Source: Paracoccaceae bacterium
GTDB taxonomy: Bacteria; Pseudomonadota; Alphaproteobacteria; Rhodobacterales; Rhodobacteraceae
Assembly: GCA_020628545.1 (NCBI GenBank)
Contig: JAHDEX010000038.1
Location: forward strand, 1 to 38,818
Length of the DNA stretch: 38,818 nt
Direction of reading: 5' to 3'
The notes beneath the pieces are model-generated. The model worked only from the letters and a program-made list of their open reading frames with translations, had not been told where the DNA came from and searched no databases. The translations under genes and the position numbers were made by a program. Below are positions 1 through 8,789 of this stretch, piece by piece. The stretch's first letter is position 1. Each line of letters begins with the position of its first letter.

Positions 1-1085
1 TATTCCGGGTGGTGGACTGACGCGGTGTCGCCATTCCCAACGAGGATGTAAGCACCGGGGCGTTCTTCCAGCATGTAAGCAAAATCCTCGCCGCCCATCA
101 CAAGCGGAGCATCATCGCACTCACCGGCCACGTCAGCGGCGACCTTGGCAGCAAATTCCGTTTGTTCTGGATGATTCACCATGCAGGGATACCCGCGATA
201 GAAGCTGATCTCAGCCTCGGCGCCATAGGCGGCAGCGGTTGTTGCGACCAAGGCCTTGAACCGCGTCTCTGCCAAATCCCGGACATCCGCCGATAAGGTG
301 CGGATCGTGCCCTTTAGATGCACGCTGGGCGTGATGACATTGAAGGCCTTGGAGGCACTCTCGATCGAAGTGACCGAGACAACAGCTTGTTCGACGGGAT
401 CAACATTGCGGCTAACAATCGACTGCAGTGCCAGTACGACGTGCGACGCGACCACAGCGCTATCGACGGTGTCATGTGGCTTCGCCGCGTGTCCGCCTTT
501 GCCCTTCACAACAACCTCAAACTGATCCGTTGCCGCAAAGAACGCCCCCGGACGAATGGCAAACTTGCCAAGCGGTTGCCCCGGCCAATTATGCATTCCA
601 TAGACTTCGTCGATGCCGAAATCAGCCATTAGGCCGTCTTCACACATCTCGCGTCCGCCGCCGCCGCCTTCTTCGGCGGGTTGGAAAATCACGACCACGG
701 TGCCGTCAAAATTGCGCGTCTCTGCAAGGTATTTTGCGGCTCCTAGCAGCATGGCTGTATGTCCATCGTGGCCACAAGCATGCATCGCACCATCGGTTTT
801 TGAGGCGTAATCGAGCCCCGTCTGCTCATGAATTGGCAAGGCATCCATATCCGCGCGCAACCCAATCACGCGACCAGAGGCACTGGCGCGGCCTTTGATC
901 ACCCCAACAACGCCCGTGCGCCCGATCCCTGTCTTCACGCTATCACACCCAAACTCGGCCAGTTTTTCAGCGACAAGTGCGGAGGTCCGATGTGTTTCAA
1001 ACAGGATCTCGGGGTGCGCGTGAATATCCTGCCGCCACGCGGTAATCTCAGGTAGCAGTTCGGCGAAGCGGTTTTTGATGGGCAT
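1..1085 (-). CDS. M20 family amidohydrolase (hippurate hydrolase-like), 3' end cut by window edge
   Basis: This is a metal-dependent amidohydrolase of the M20D type, the family of hippurate hydrolase and N-acyl-amino-acid deacylases; the true substrate cannot be read from sequence. The leftward frame is open from an ATG at 1085 to the window edge, about 361 codons. Family members are usually near 390 residues, so roughly 25 C-terminal residues are missing. Visible family motifs are RADMDALP (residues 78-85), MHACGHDGHT (101-110, metal-binding Cys104 and His106) and QPAEEGGGG (136-144, catalytic Glu pair), followed late in the protein by MGGEDFAYML. The start is supported by AAGGAA a few bases upstream. 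There is no signal peptide, so it should be cytoplasmic. The DUF3422 gene lies 78 bp upstream on the same strand and may share a transcript. Confidence 0.9.
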   Translation of the reverse strand, partial: MPIKNRFAELLPEITAWRQDIHAHPEILFETHRTSALVAEKLAEFGCDSVKTGIGRTGVVGVIKGRASASGRVIGLRADMDALPIHEQTGLDYASKTDGAMHACGHDGHTAMLLGAAKYLAETRNFDGTVVVIFQPAEEGGGGGREMCEDGLMADFGIDEVYGMHNWPGQPLGKFAIRPGAFFAATDQFEVVVKGKGGHAAKPHDTVDSAVVASHVVLALQSIVSRNVDPVEQAVVSVTSIESASKAFNVITPSVHLKGTIRTLSADVRDLAETRFKALVATTAAAYGAEAEISFYRGYPCMVNHPEQTEFAAKVAADVAGECDDAPLVMGGEDFAYMLEERPGAYILVGNGDTASVHHPE

Positions 1086-1163
1086 GCAGGTTTCCTTATC
1101 CAGCCAACCTATAGGTGGCGTGAATGACGACCGGCAACAAGGGAAAACGCAGAAAAGTGAGCG

Positions 1164-2441
1164 TCACTCCATATGCTTGCGGATCCGCCTGACCATCAGC
1201 CAAACAGCGATGAGAACGATAGGCGTCGCCCCCGCAGCGAGCATCGGCTTCGACACACCGTAAAGCTTCTCGATAGGACCAAGCAGATAAAGCACAAGGT
1301 TCACTGCGTAGTAGCTGATCGCCACAACCGATAACCCTTCAACAGTGCGCTGCAAACGCAGCTGCAGATCAGCGCGTTTGTCCATTGAAGTCAGCAGTTC
1401 CTGATTTTGGGCAGAGCGCTCCACATCAACCCTCGTCCGCAACAAATCACCTGCGCGCAGGGCCCGCGACGACATCGCGGCAAGGCGGCTTTCTGTGGAT
1501 TTCACCGTGCGCATAGCCGGGTCGAACCGGCGCATCATAAACTCAGCGAAGGTCTGACGCCCTAGGAACCTTTGTTCACGCAAGACATCGATCCGCTGGT
1601 TCACAATGGTCTCGTACGCCCCGGTTGCACCAAACCGATATGCCGTCTTGGCGATGATATTTTCGACTTCGGCCGATGTCGTCAGCAAGGCTTTCAATAC
1701 CTGATCAGGCTGAGCGGCGCCGGTCATGTCCTCAGACAATTTCGTCAGCCGCCCGTCGATCTGGCTTAATTGCGGTCCAAGCTCACGCACCATCGACAGG
1801 CCCAGCATGGACATCGACTTGTAGGTTTCGATCTCGCAAAGACGCTGCACGATCCGCCCGGTGCGCCGTGCCCCCGTGCCTTCCCGCGCGAAGATTGCAA
1901 ACCGCATGTGACCCTGCTCATCAATCCGAAAATCGCCGGCGACCACAAGCTCATCATCCAACACCCGGCTGATGGCGAGGCTTTCAGGCACAAACCAGTC
2001 AGCGACGCTCTTGAGGATCGCCTCATCATCGTTTTGCAACTCGACACGGATCAAGGCTGAGGTGACCCGTTGCCCGGGCACTTTTGCCAACCATTCTGAT
2101 GGGAACATCGCAAACGTGGAGCCGTCAAAAGGACGTTCCGCCGTGCCGTCGCCAAAGATGGTGTAGGTCACAAACTCTGTGTGGCTCTCCCACTTGAGCA
2201 TGTGTTTCCCGATCTGGCCAAAGTAGTGCGTGGCCCCCGGTTGCGGATGCGCGGCACCATACCGATCAAGTAATTCAAGCAGATGCGCCATCTCGGCATC
2301 GCGGTCGCGACCAGCACCGTTTTCGACGGGCTTAATCGCGAGAAACGCGGCGCGCGCCGGGGCCTGCACGCGTGGAAACGGACGGGCATGCAACTCGTTG
2401 GCTAATGCGTATCGCAGCGGATGATCTTCAATGGCGGCCAT
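1164..2441 (-). CDS. DUF3422 family membrane-anchored protein
   Basis: This 425-residue protein matches the DUF3422 family, a group of uncharacterised proteobacterial proteins. The hallmark is the N-terminal segment HPLRYALANELHARPFP near residues 7-23, followed by a long alpha/beta and helical region. Two hydrophobic segments close to the C-terminus (about residues 375-392 and 400-417) are separated by a short loop and followed by a basic tail, so the bulk is probably cytoplasmic and anchored to the inner membrane. I place the start at 2441 rather than at an upstream in-frame codon, because AAAGG sits just before this ATG and the conserved HPLRYALANELHARP motif begins six residues later. No enzymatic motif is visible and the function is unknown. 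Confidence 0.85.
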   Translation of the reverse strand: MAAIEDHPLRYALANELHARPFPRVQAPARAAFLAIKPVENGAGRDRDAEMAHLLELLDRYGAAHPQPGATHYFGQIGKHMLKWESHTEFVTYTIFGDGTAERPFDGSTFAMFPSEWLAKVPGQRVTSALIRVELQNDDEAILKSVADWFVPESLAISRVLDDELVVAGDFRIDEQGHMRFAIFAREGTGARRTGRIVQRLCEIETYKSMSMLGLSMVRELGPQLSQIDGRLTKLSEDMTGAAQPDQVLKALLTTSAEVENIIAKTAYRFGATGAYETIVNQRIDVLREQRFLGRQTFAEFMMRRFDPAMRTVKSTESRLAAMSSRALRAGDLLRTRVDVERSAQNQELLTSMDKRADLQLRLQRTVEGLSVVAISYYAVNLVLYLLGPIEKLYGVSKPMLAAGATPIVLIAVWLMVRRIRKHME

Positions 2442-2503
2442 GACGCACCTTTCTATGGTCAGACGCAAATTAGCGGCAAAACCATGAAGGTAAAGGAAAA
2501 ACC

Positions 2504-2617
2504 ATGCGTTATGAATGTGTTAGCGGGGTGCAATGGTATACCGAACCCCGCTATCTGCGCGCATCTGCATCAAATGTCGTTAGATCACAACGACATCCAA
2601 GGGCTCAAAGCCGTTGA
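2504..2617 (+). CDS. possible 37-residue small protein
   Basis: A short rightward frame starts at an ATG preceded by AAAGGAAAAACC, one of the better ribosome-binding sites in this part of the window. It would encode 37 residues beginning MRYECVSGVQWYTEP, and its end overlaps the 3' end of the convergent decarboxylase gene by 38 bp. The product has no recognisable domain, one cysteine and several aromatic residues. It lies in the only non-coding space between the DUF3422 gene and the decarboxylase. The support is only the ribosome-binding site and the open frame, so this is a weak call that chance could explain. Confidence 0.2.
   Translation: MRYECVSGVQWYTEPRYLRASASNVVRSQRHPRAQSR
2520..2554. 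other. inverted repeat downstream of the decarboxylase gene
   Basis: TAGCGGGGT (2521-2529) and ACCCCGCTA (2545-2553) form a perfect 9-bp stem around a 15-base loop. It lies about 27 bp beyond the stop of the leftward decarboxylase gene, where a transcription end is expected. No clear run of T follows on either strand, so it may be a weak or factor-dependent terminator or an mRNA 3' stabiliser. Confidence 0.4.
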
Positions 2618-3752
2618 ACCATACCGATGAATAGGTGGAGGTATAGGCACCACAGTTGCGGATCAGCACCTGATCACCCGCGCGCAGAGAGAGAGGCAGC
2701 GACATCATTTGCTTTTCGTAAAGGACGTCTGCACTGTCACAGGTCGGACCTGCGACGATACACGGCCCGACTTTGTCGGCGTCGCGTGGGGTCACCAACT
2801 GATAGCGGATGGCCTCTCCTTCGGTCTCGGCCAAGCCAGAGAAGCGCCCGATATTGAGATACACCCAGCGGTGCAAATCGCGCTCCGATTTGCGGGATAC
2901 AAGCATGACTTCTGACACAATCACGCCGGCTTCCGCGACCAGACCGCGACCGGGTTCAGCCATCACAACCGGCACATCACCAAATCGCGCGGTCACCTGC
3001 GCCATGACCTTTTCTGCATAGGCGGTTGGTGCGTCGATCTCTTGCCCGTAGAACGCTGGGAAGCCGCCGCCGATATTGAGGAGGCTCAAGTCAAAACCCA
3101 ATGCCTTTGCGGCCTCCCACGTTTGCGCAATGGCATCGAGCGTCGCGCCCCACATCTCAGCATGGCGGGTTTGAGAGCCGACGTGGAAGGAAAAACCAAC
3201 CGGCTGCAAGCCAAGGTTGCGGGCTTGTGCCAGAAGAGCCAACGCCATTTCGTGGTCACAGCCAAACTTGCGCGACAGAGGCCAATCTGCCTGCGATGTC
3301 GTAACAAGCAAGCGGATGTAAACCTTTGCACCCGGCGCATTTTCCGCAATCTTTGCAATTTCTTCTGCAGAGTCGGCCGCGAAAAGGCGAATGCCCTCCT
3401 CGTAGGCCCAGGCGATGTCTCGCGCCCGTTTGATGGTGTTTCCGAAAGAAATGTCTTCCGGCCGTGCGCCTTCTTGCAGGCACAGGTTGATCTCACCTTT
3501 CGACGCCGCATCAAATGCGCTGCCAATATCGACAAGCCGCGCAATGATTTCGCGCGCAGGGTTCGCTTTGACGGCATAATGAATGCGGGCACGTCCGAGC
3601 CCGGCAGACAGCGCACGGTACTGCGCCTCGACCCGATTGACGTCGATCAGCAACGTGGGCCGATCAAAGGTGTGGCTCAAGACATAGCCATCAAGCCGTG
3701 AGAGTGCAGGAATAGCAGTGCCCGCCAAAGGCGGAACGAAAGGTGCAGTCAT
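2580..3752 (-). CDS. ornithine/lysine-type decarboxylase (fold-type III PLP enzyme)
   Basis: This 390-residue protein belongs to the alanine-racemase-fold PLP decarboxylases, the family of eukaryotic-type ornithine decarboxylase, and is expected to make putrescine (or cadaverine) in the cytoplasm. Motifs in order are HYAVKANP (PLP lysine Lys62), FHVGSQ, GGGFPAFYG (phosphate-binding glycines), EPGRGLVAEAG and GPTCDSADV, whose Cys-Asp pair belongs to the active site shared across the dimer. The length is typical of ornithine decarboxylases and shorter than diaminopimelate decarboxylases (about 420). It appears to be monocistronic, divergent from the pseudouridine synthase gene. GGAG lies about 8 bases before the ATG. 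Ornithine and lysine specificity cannot be separated by eye, because bifunctional members exist in this family. Confidence 0.88.
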   Translation of the reverse strand: MTAPFVPPLAGTAIPALSRLDGYVLSHTFDRPTLLIDVNRVEAQYRALSAGLGRARIHYAVKANPAREIIARLVDIGSAFDAASKGEINLCLQEGARPEDISFGNTIKRARDIAWAYEEGIRLFAADSAEEIAKIAENAPGAKVYIRLLVTTSQADWPLSRKFGCDHEMALALLAQARNLGLQPVGFSFHVGSQTRHAEMWGATLDAIAQTWEAAKALGFDLSLLNIGGGFPAFYGQEIDAPTAYAEKVMAQVTARFGDVPVVMAEPGRGLVAEAGVIVSEVMLVSRKSERDLHRWVYLNIGRFSGLAETEGEAIRYQLVTPRDADKVGPCIVAGPTCDSADVLYEKQMMSLPLSLRAGDQVLIRNCGAYTSTYSSVWFNGFEPLDVVVI

Positions 3753-4004
3753 GGATCATCTCCGGAAGTCGGGCACGGCGTTTGGCCGTACCGATTAAGA
3801 CCAAGGGAGACGTTACCGTCGCTACGTAAACACGGGTGTGTTGACTGTCACCGGCCAGAGGCGCGTGCGTTGGCGTCTATGGCGCCCATTTGAACCCGAA
3901 AGTGAGTCGCAACAAGCGCGATTATCGCATGGATTGCATGCGCCTTTTGCATGGCTTCTGGCATAGGCTTGCGGAACTTGACACTCACCCGCTATGGCAA
4001 AGCC

Positions 4005-4547
4005 ATGACCCGGACCTTGCTATTCAATAAACCTTTCGACGTGCTGTCCCAATTCACAGACGCTAAGTCGCCGACACCGCGCCGCACGTTGTCAGACTTT
4101 ATCGACGTGCCGCATGTCTATCCTGCCGGGAGGTTGGATCGGGACAGCGAAGGGCTGGTGGTTTTGACGGATGACGGAAAGTTGCAAGCGCAAATCGCCA
4201 ATCCGAAACACAAACTGCCAAAGACCTATCTTGTGCAAGTTGAGGGCGATCCCACGGATGCAGACCTGCAGCCGCTGCGAGATGGCGTATTTCTGAAAGA
4301 CGGGCTGACCCGCCCTGCGAAGGTCACACTGATCGACCCGCCGAACCTTTGGGAGCGTATCCCTCCTGTCCGCTTTCGCAAAAGTGTGCCCGACCGGTGG
4401 ATCTCAATCACCATAAGCGAGGGGCGCAACAGGCAGGTCAGGCGGATGACGGCCCACGTGGGTTACCCGACGCTCCGCCTCGTGCGATGGAGCGTTGGTG
4501 CCTGGTCACTTGATGGCATTGGTCAGGGTAAATGGGTCGCTGTGTGA
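4005..4547 (+). CDS. rluE: RluE-like 23S rRNA pseudouridine synthase
   Basis: This 180-residue enzyme of the RsuA/RluB/E/F family isomerises a uridine in ribosomal RNA. The catalytic aspartate is in [11 protein letters not shown] (Asp45), and the C-terminal [12 protein letters not shown] segment is the other family hallmark. There is no N-terminal S4 RNA-binding domain, and the N-terminus ([16 protein letters not shown]) resembles RluE, which modifies a single 23S site in E. coli (U2457). That identity is by resemblance only. I chose the ATG at 4005 because the conserved LLFNKP motif follows at once; the upstream in-frame extension to 3951 has no family counterpart. The ribosome-binding site is weak. 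The gene ends 9 bp from the stop of the convergent secreted-protein gene. Confidence 0.85.
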   Translation: MTRTLLFNKPFDVLSQFTDAKSPTPRRTLSDFIDVPHVYPAGRLDRDSEGLVVLTDDGKLQAQIANPKHKLPKTYLVQVEGDPTDADLQPLRDGVFLKDGLTRPAKVTLIDPPNLWERIPPVRFRKSVPDRWISITISEGRNRQVRRMTAHVGYPTLRLVRWSVGAWSLDGIGQGKWVAV

Positions 4548-4556
4548 CCAGCGGCC

Positions 4557-5063
4557 TTAGCTGATACAGGTGTCGAGCGAAACGACTGCGGCACCGTTTT
4601 GATCAAATATCCCGGTGCGTGTCACGCCTGCCACGTTCACAATTACCTGAGCACCAGCGATTTCCGCTCCGCTCACGATAATTTTGCTGCCACCTGCGGT
4701 ATCATCAAGGTCGATTGTGAACGACAGCCCTTCTCCAGGTGCTAGCCCGGTCAATGCCAACGTCAGCGTCTGATCACCATCTGTCACCTCGGACTTACCG
4801 CTGACCACGTCATTGCCCGCGGTCAACTCAAAAGGCTGAAACACCTCAACGCCTTGTCCCTGAGCAGTAATGTCGAAAATCAGTCCCGCAGGCGCTGGTG
4901 AGAGGTCGATCGTCACATCCATCGGTGCTGCTGGACAGGCGCCAGTGTTGGTCAATGTAAACCGGTCTTTGGGTGCTCCGTCGCGAAAGATCATCAAAAG
5001 ATCCGCCTGCGCCGTTGATGCCGATGTTGTCAGCAGCACCGCCCACAATAAATGTAATTTCAT
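4557..5063 (-). CDS. small secreted beta-rich protein of unknown function
   Basis: This 168-residue protein has a clear Sec signal peptide: MKLH, a hydrophobic core, and a likely cleavage after Ala-Gln-Ala at residue 20. The mature part is rich in Thr, Gly, Val and Asp and reads as alternating beta strands. It has just two cysteines, Cys43 near the start and Cys166 three residues from the end, which could close the domain with a disulfide. The start at 5063 is favoured over an in-frame codon 16 residues upstream because AAAGGG precedes it and the signal peptide begins there. It resembles proteins that roseobacter annotations sometimes call 'aggregation factor core', but I cannot confirm that. 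Function is unknown. Confidence 0.7.
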   Translation of the reverse strand: MKLHLLWAVLLTTSASTAQADLLMIFRDGAPKDRFTLTNTGACPAAPMDVTIDLSPAPAGLIFDITAQGQGVEVFQPFELTAGNDVVSGKSEVTDGDQTLTLALTGLAPGEGLSFTIDLDDTAGGSKIIVSGAEIAGAQVIVNVAGVTRTGIFDQNGAAVVSLDTCIS

Positions 5064-5114
5064 GAAATGCCCTTTCCCGCTCTTCGAGCACATGGCGTAA
5101 AAATTGGACAAAGC

Positions 5115-5142
5115 AACAAAAACCCCGCCGAAATCGGCGGGG
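5115..5142 (-). terminator. intrinsic terminator of the pntAB operon
   Basis: A perfect 8-bp GC-rich stem (CCCCGCCG at 5123-5130, CGGCGGGG at 5135-5142) with a 4-base loop is followed, on the leftward strand, by TTTTTGTT. It lies 36 bp beyond the pntB stop codon and is the clearest intrinsic terminator in this part of the window. It also separates pntB from the secreted-protein gene on the same strand. Confidence 0.9.
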
Positions 5143-5177
5143 TGTGAAATTTGAATATTGCGTCAGATCAATACGGT

Positions 5178-6620
5178 TCAGTCGATCTTCGGCAGAAGCG
5201 TATCCAAAGACGCCTTTGCGTCACCGTAGAACATGCGCGTGTTCTCTTTGAAGAACAGCGGGTTCTCAATGCCGGAGTAGCCAGTACCCTGCCCGCGCTT
5301 GGACACAAACACCTGCTTGGCTTTCCAGCATTCCAATACGGGCATTCCTGCAATTGGTGAGTTTGGATCGTCCTGCGCCGCCGGGTTCACGATGTCATTG
5401 GAGCCGATGACGATAGCGACGTCCGTATCCGGGAAGTCGTCGTTGATCTCGTCCATTTCCATCACGATATCATACGGCACTTTCGCTTCGGCCAAGAGCA
5501 CGTTCATGTGCCCCGGCAAACGCCCCGCAACCGGGTGGATCGCAAAGCGCACGTTTTTGCCTTGCGCGCGCAGCTTCCGCACCAACTCTGCCACCGCGGT
5601 TTGCGCCTGCGCCACCGCCATCCCGTAGCCTGGAATGATGATCACGCTATCGGCTTCGTTCAGCGCGGTTGCCACACCATCCGCATCAATCGCGATCTGC
5701 TCACCTTCCACTTTCATCTGCTCACCTGCAGGGCCACCAAAGCCGCCGAGGATCACAGACACGAACGAGCGGTTCATCGCCTTACACATGATGTAAGACA
5801 GGATCGCACCAGAGGAGCCGACGAGCGCACCAACCACGATCAAGAGGTCGTTGCCCAAGGAGAAACCAATCGCTGCCGCAGCCCAGCCAGAGTAGCTGTT
5901 CAGCATCGACACGACGACAGGCATGTCCGCCCCGCCGATACCCATGATCAGGTGGTACCCGATAAAGAGCGCCAGAAGCGTCAGCAGCAACAGCGCAAAG
6001 AAACCGCCTCCTTGGAAGTACCAAATTGCGAAAATCAGCGACAATGCAGCCGCCGCAGCGTTCAAAAGATGCCCGCCAGGCAACTTCTTCGCAGCAGTGT
6101 CGATCTTGAACGGCAGCAGGCTAGAGTTGCCGGACAGCTTGCCATAAGCCACGACGGAGCCAGTGAAGGTCACTGCACCGATCCACACACCTAGCACCAG
6201 TTCGATCTGCAGAATCGTGATCTCAATAGGTGTTTTCTTCGCGACAAGCTCCGCAAACGACCCGGTCAGTGGTTCTGCTGCTTGTACGCCAGAGATGGTG
6301 AAATCAGCGTTGAAGCCGACAAAAACCGCGGCCAAACCAACGAGCGAGTGCATGATCGCCACGAGTTCCGGCATCTGCGTCATCTGCACTTTGGTCGCCA
6401 GTTGGTAACCCACGGCTGCACCACCGGCGATCAGCACGAGCGAAGCAAGCCAGAGGCCAGAGCCAGGACCAAACATCGTGGCGATAACAGCCAGCGCCAT
6501 GCCGGCGATGCCGTACCAAACGGCGCGCTTTGCACTTTCTTGTCCTGACAAGCCCCCGAGCGAGAGGATGAATAGGACGCCCGCGACCACATAGGCCGCA
6601 ATTGTGAATGCGTTTTCCAT
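5178..6620 (-). CDS. pntB: NAD(P) transhydrogenase subunit beta
   Basis: This is the beta subunit of the proton-translocating transhydrogenase in the inner membrane. The enzyme uses the proton-motive force to drive hydride transfer from NADH to NADP+. The 480 residues comprise an N-terminal membrane domain with about nine hydrophobic segments (roughly residues 5-265) and a C-terminal soluble NADP(H)-binding domain. The latter shows [11 protein letters not shown] and the downstream [18 protein letters not shown], both typical of domain III. GAGG precedes the ATG. It follows pntA by 14 bp and is surely co-transcribed. Length and layout match complete PntB proteins. Confidence 0.97.
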   Translation of the reverse strand: MENAFTIAAYVVAGVLFILSLGGLSGQESAKRAVWYGIAGMALAVIATMFGPGSGLWLASLVLIAGGAAVGYQLATKVQMTQMPELVAIMHSLVGLAAVFVGFNADFTISGVQAAEPLTGSFAELVAKKTPIEITILQIELVLGVWIGAVTFTGSVVAYGKLSGNSSLLPFKIDTAAKKLPGGHLLNAAAAALSLIFAIWYFQGGGFFALLLLTLLALFIGYHLIMGIGGADMPVVVSMLNSYSGWAAAAIGFSLGNDLLIVVGALVGSSGAILSYIMCKAMNRSFVSVILGGFGGPAGEQMKVEGEQIAIDADGVATALNEADSVIIIPGYGMAVAQAQTAVAELVRKLRAQGKNVRFAIHPVAGRLPGHMNVLLAEAKVPYDIVMEMDEINDDFPDTDVAIVIGSNDIVNPAAQDDPNSPIAGMPVLECWKAKQVFVSKRGQGTGYSGIENPLFFKENTRMFYGDAKASLDTLLPKID

Positions 6621-6634
6621 TGTCCTCTAACTCC

Positions 6635-8239
6635 TTAAGACTTCTGGAACATGGCGAGCATGCGCCGTGTCACAAGGAACCCACCAAAGATGTTCACGGA
6701 GGCCATGAACACGCCAAGTCCAGCAAGGATGGTGATCAGCGCACCGCTCGACCCGATCTGGATCAAGGCACCCAAGATGATGATGGATGAGATCGCGTTG
6801 GTCACAGCCATCAAAGGTGTGTGCAGTGAGTGCGCCACGTTCCAAATCACCTGGAACCCAATGAAGACTGACAGCACGAACACGATGAAGTGCTGCATGA
6901 AACTGGCGGGCATACCCGGGATCAGACCGATGCCCAGGATCAACGCCGCGCCAATCGCAAGCAGTGTGACTTGGTTCTTTGTCTGTGCCTGGAACTCTGC
7001 CACTTCTTTTGCGGCTTTTTCTTCGGCAGTCAGTTCCTTTGGCGCTTCCTTCTTAGGTTGCGCAGCAATCGCAGCCACTTTGGGCGGTGGTGGCGGGAAG
7101 GTGACCTCGCCCTTATGGGTTACGGTGGCGCCGCGGATCACATCATCTTCCATGTTGTGATTGTATTGGCGGCTTTCTTCGCCGGTTTCCTCGTCTTTCA
7201 CCTTCGGCGTGAGGTCCGTCATCATGTGACGGATGTTTGTCGCATAAAGCGAAGACGACTGCGCCGCCATCCGGCTTGGGAAATCGGTGTAGCCAATGAT
7301 GGTTACACCATTCTCGGTCACAACTTTCTCGTCCTTCACTGTGCCGTCAGCATTGCCGCCGCGCTCAGCCGCAAGGTCAACAATAACCGACCCCGGCTTC
7401 ATGCTGTCGATCATGTCCTTGAGCCAGAGCTTCGGCGCGTCGCGACCGGGGATCAGGGCTGTTGTGATGACAATGTCCATGTCCGGCGCGATCTCACGGA
7501 ACTTCGCAAGCTGGGCTTCGCGGAATTCCGGGCTGGAGACAGCGGCATAGCCGCCGGTTGAGGCACCATCCTGCTGCTCCTCCTCGAAGTCGAGGAAGAC
7601 GAACTCGGCGCCCATGGACTCGACCTGCTCTGCCACTTCAGGCCGCACGTCGAACGCGTAGGTCACCGCCCCCAAGGAGGTTGCCGTCCCGATCGCGGCC
7701 AGACCTGCGACGCCTGCACCGATAACAAGCACCTTAGCGGGCGGCACTTTGCCAGCAGCAGTTACCTGCCCCGTGAAGAAGCGACCGAAGTTGTTCCCTG
7801 CCTCGATCACAGCGCGGTACCCTGCAATATTGGCCATCGACGACAGCGCGTCCATCTTCTGCGCGCGGCTGATACGCGGCACCATGTCCATTGCAATGAC
7901 GGTCGAGCCCTGTTTGTTTGCCTCTTCAAGCAATTCCGAGTTCTGCGCAGGGTAGAAGAAGGAGATGAGAGTCTGCCCTTCGCGCAGCATTTTGATCTCT
8001 GACGGCTCCGGCGGGCGGACCTTCGCAACAAAATCGGCCTGAGCGTAAAGATCCTTTGCGGAATCGACGACAGTAACGCCCGCCTCTGCATAGGCGGCGT
8101 CCGTGAAGCCGGCAGACAATCCTGCTCCGGCCTCGATCAAACAGTCGTATCCTAATTTCTGTAAATCCTTGGCCGAGGCCGGGGTCATCGCGACCCGATC
8201 CTCGCCCGGGAAAATCTCATTTGGCGCACCGATTTTCAC
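6635..8239 (-). CDS. pntA: NAD(P) transhydrogenase subunit alpha (fused alpha1-alpha2 form)
   Basis: This 534-residue subunit carries the NAD(H)-binding domain I and, at its C-terminus, part of the membrane domain. The N-terminal half shows the alanine-dehydrogenase-like PNEIFPGEDRVAMTP and the Rossmann segment VLVIGAGVAGLAAIG. A charged Pro/Lys/Glu-rich linker (about residues 385-420) leads to four hydrophobic segments. This is the fused E. coli-type subunit; Rhodospirillum-type organisms split it into pntAA and pntAB. The start codon is GTG at 8239, supported by GGGAG seven bases upstream. A candidate promoter lies just before it. With pntB it forms a two-gene operon supplying NADPH for biosynthesis. 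Confidence 0.97.
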   Translation of the reverse strand: MKIGAPNEIFPGEDRVAMTPASAKDLQKLGYDCLIEAGAGLSAGFTDAAYAEAGVTVVDSAKDLYAQADFVAKVRPPEPSEIKMLREGQTLISFFYPAQNSELLEEANKQGSTVIAMDMVPRISRAQKMDALSSMANIAGYRAVIEAGNNFGRFFTGQVTAAGKVPPAKVLVIGAGVAGLAAIGTATSLGAVTYAFDVRPEVAEQVESMGAEFVFLDFEEEQQDGASTGGYAAVSSPEFREAQLAKFREIAPDMDIVITTALIPGRDAPKLWLKDMIDSMKPGSVIVDLAAERGGNADGTVKDEKVVTENGVTIIGYTDFPSRMAAQSSSLYATNIRHMMTDLTPKVKDEETGEESRQYNHNMEDDVIRGATVTHKGEVTFPPPPPKVAAIAAQPKKEAPKELTAEEKAAKEVAEFQAQTKNQVTLLAIGAALILGIGLIPGMPASFMQHFIVFVLSVFIGFQVIWNVAHSLHTPLMAVTNAISSIIILGALIQIGSSGALITILAGLGVFMASVNIFGGFLVTRRMLAMFQKS

Positions 8240-8274
8240 AGGCCATCTCCCACTAGAGCTATTGCTGCAGTCGC

Positions 8275-8301
8275 ATTATCGCGCGAAAGAAAATTGCGCA
8301 A
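8275..8301 (-). promoter_or_regulatory. candidate sigma-70 promoter of pntAB
   Basis: On the leftward strand TTGCGC (8296-8301) and GATAAT (8275-8280) are separated by 15 bases. The second is a good -10 match; the first is a partial -35 with short spacing. The site lies about 36 bp upstream of the pntA GTG codon. A 16-bp dyad-like sequence (8263-8278) overlaps the -10, where a repressor could act. Assigned by eye only. Confidence 0.3.
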
Positions 8302-8337
8302 GGTGGGGCTTCTGCATACCAGAGTGTACGATAGCGC

Positions 8338-8778
8338 TCACAACCAGCGGCGCACGGCTTTGCAATACTGTGTAAAAGCATCCCCAAACGTCGCCTGAAG
8401 CCGCGCTTCCTCCGGCTTAATGAAACGTTGCGTTATGACCCACATAAACGCGGGGATCAGCAGCAAAGCTGGCAAATGAACCTGCCAATAAAAGAGCGCC
8501 CCGGCGAGAATAAATGTATCGCCGAGATAGATGGGATTGCGGGTTTGACCGAACATGCCGGTAGTGACCAATGCGGCGGCATCCCGGTGTGGGATCACGG
8601 TGGTTTGATGGCGGCGCATCTGAATAATGGCGATCAGGATGAAGATGATCCCCGCCACGACAAAACATTGCCCCATTAGGGCCTGTTCGTAAAACAACTC
8701 CGGTCCACGCGGCATAGTCGCACCGAGAAACAGGAAAAGCAGCAACCAAAGCGGCGGTAGGTCGATCCATTTCAGCAT
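8338..8778 (-). CDS. isoprenylcysteine carboxyl methyltransferase-like membrane protein
   Basis: This 146-residue protein has about four hydrophobic segments and the C-terminal signature of the isoprenylcysteine carboxyl methyltransferase / phospholipid methyltransferase superfamily: GMFGQTRNPIYLGDTF near residues 73-88, then RFIKPEEARLQATFGDAF near 117-134. These residues form the S-adenosylmethionine-binding pocket in characterised members. Bacterial proteins of this family are membrane methyltransferases whose substrates are mostly unknown. AAAGGGAGAG precedes the ATG, and the gene starts 11 bp after the BrkB-like gene stops, so the two form a leftward operon. Confidence 0.85.
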   Translation of the reverse strand: MLKWIDLPPLWLLLFLFLGATMPRGPELFYEQALMGQCFVVAGIIFILIAIIQMRRHQTTVIPHRDAAALVTTGMFGQTRNPIYLGDTFILAGALFYWQVHLPALLLIPAFMWVITQRFIKPEEARLQATFGDAFTQYCKAVRRWL

Positions 8779-8789
8779 GGTCTCTCCCT

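Noticed and set aside
3042..3701. A 219-codon rightward frame opposite the decarboxylase gene
   Set aside because: The leftward frame carries all PLP-decarboxylase motifs. The opposite frame is a by-product of its codon use.
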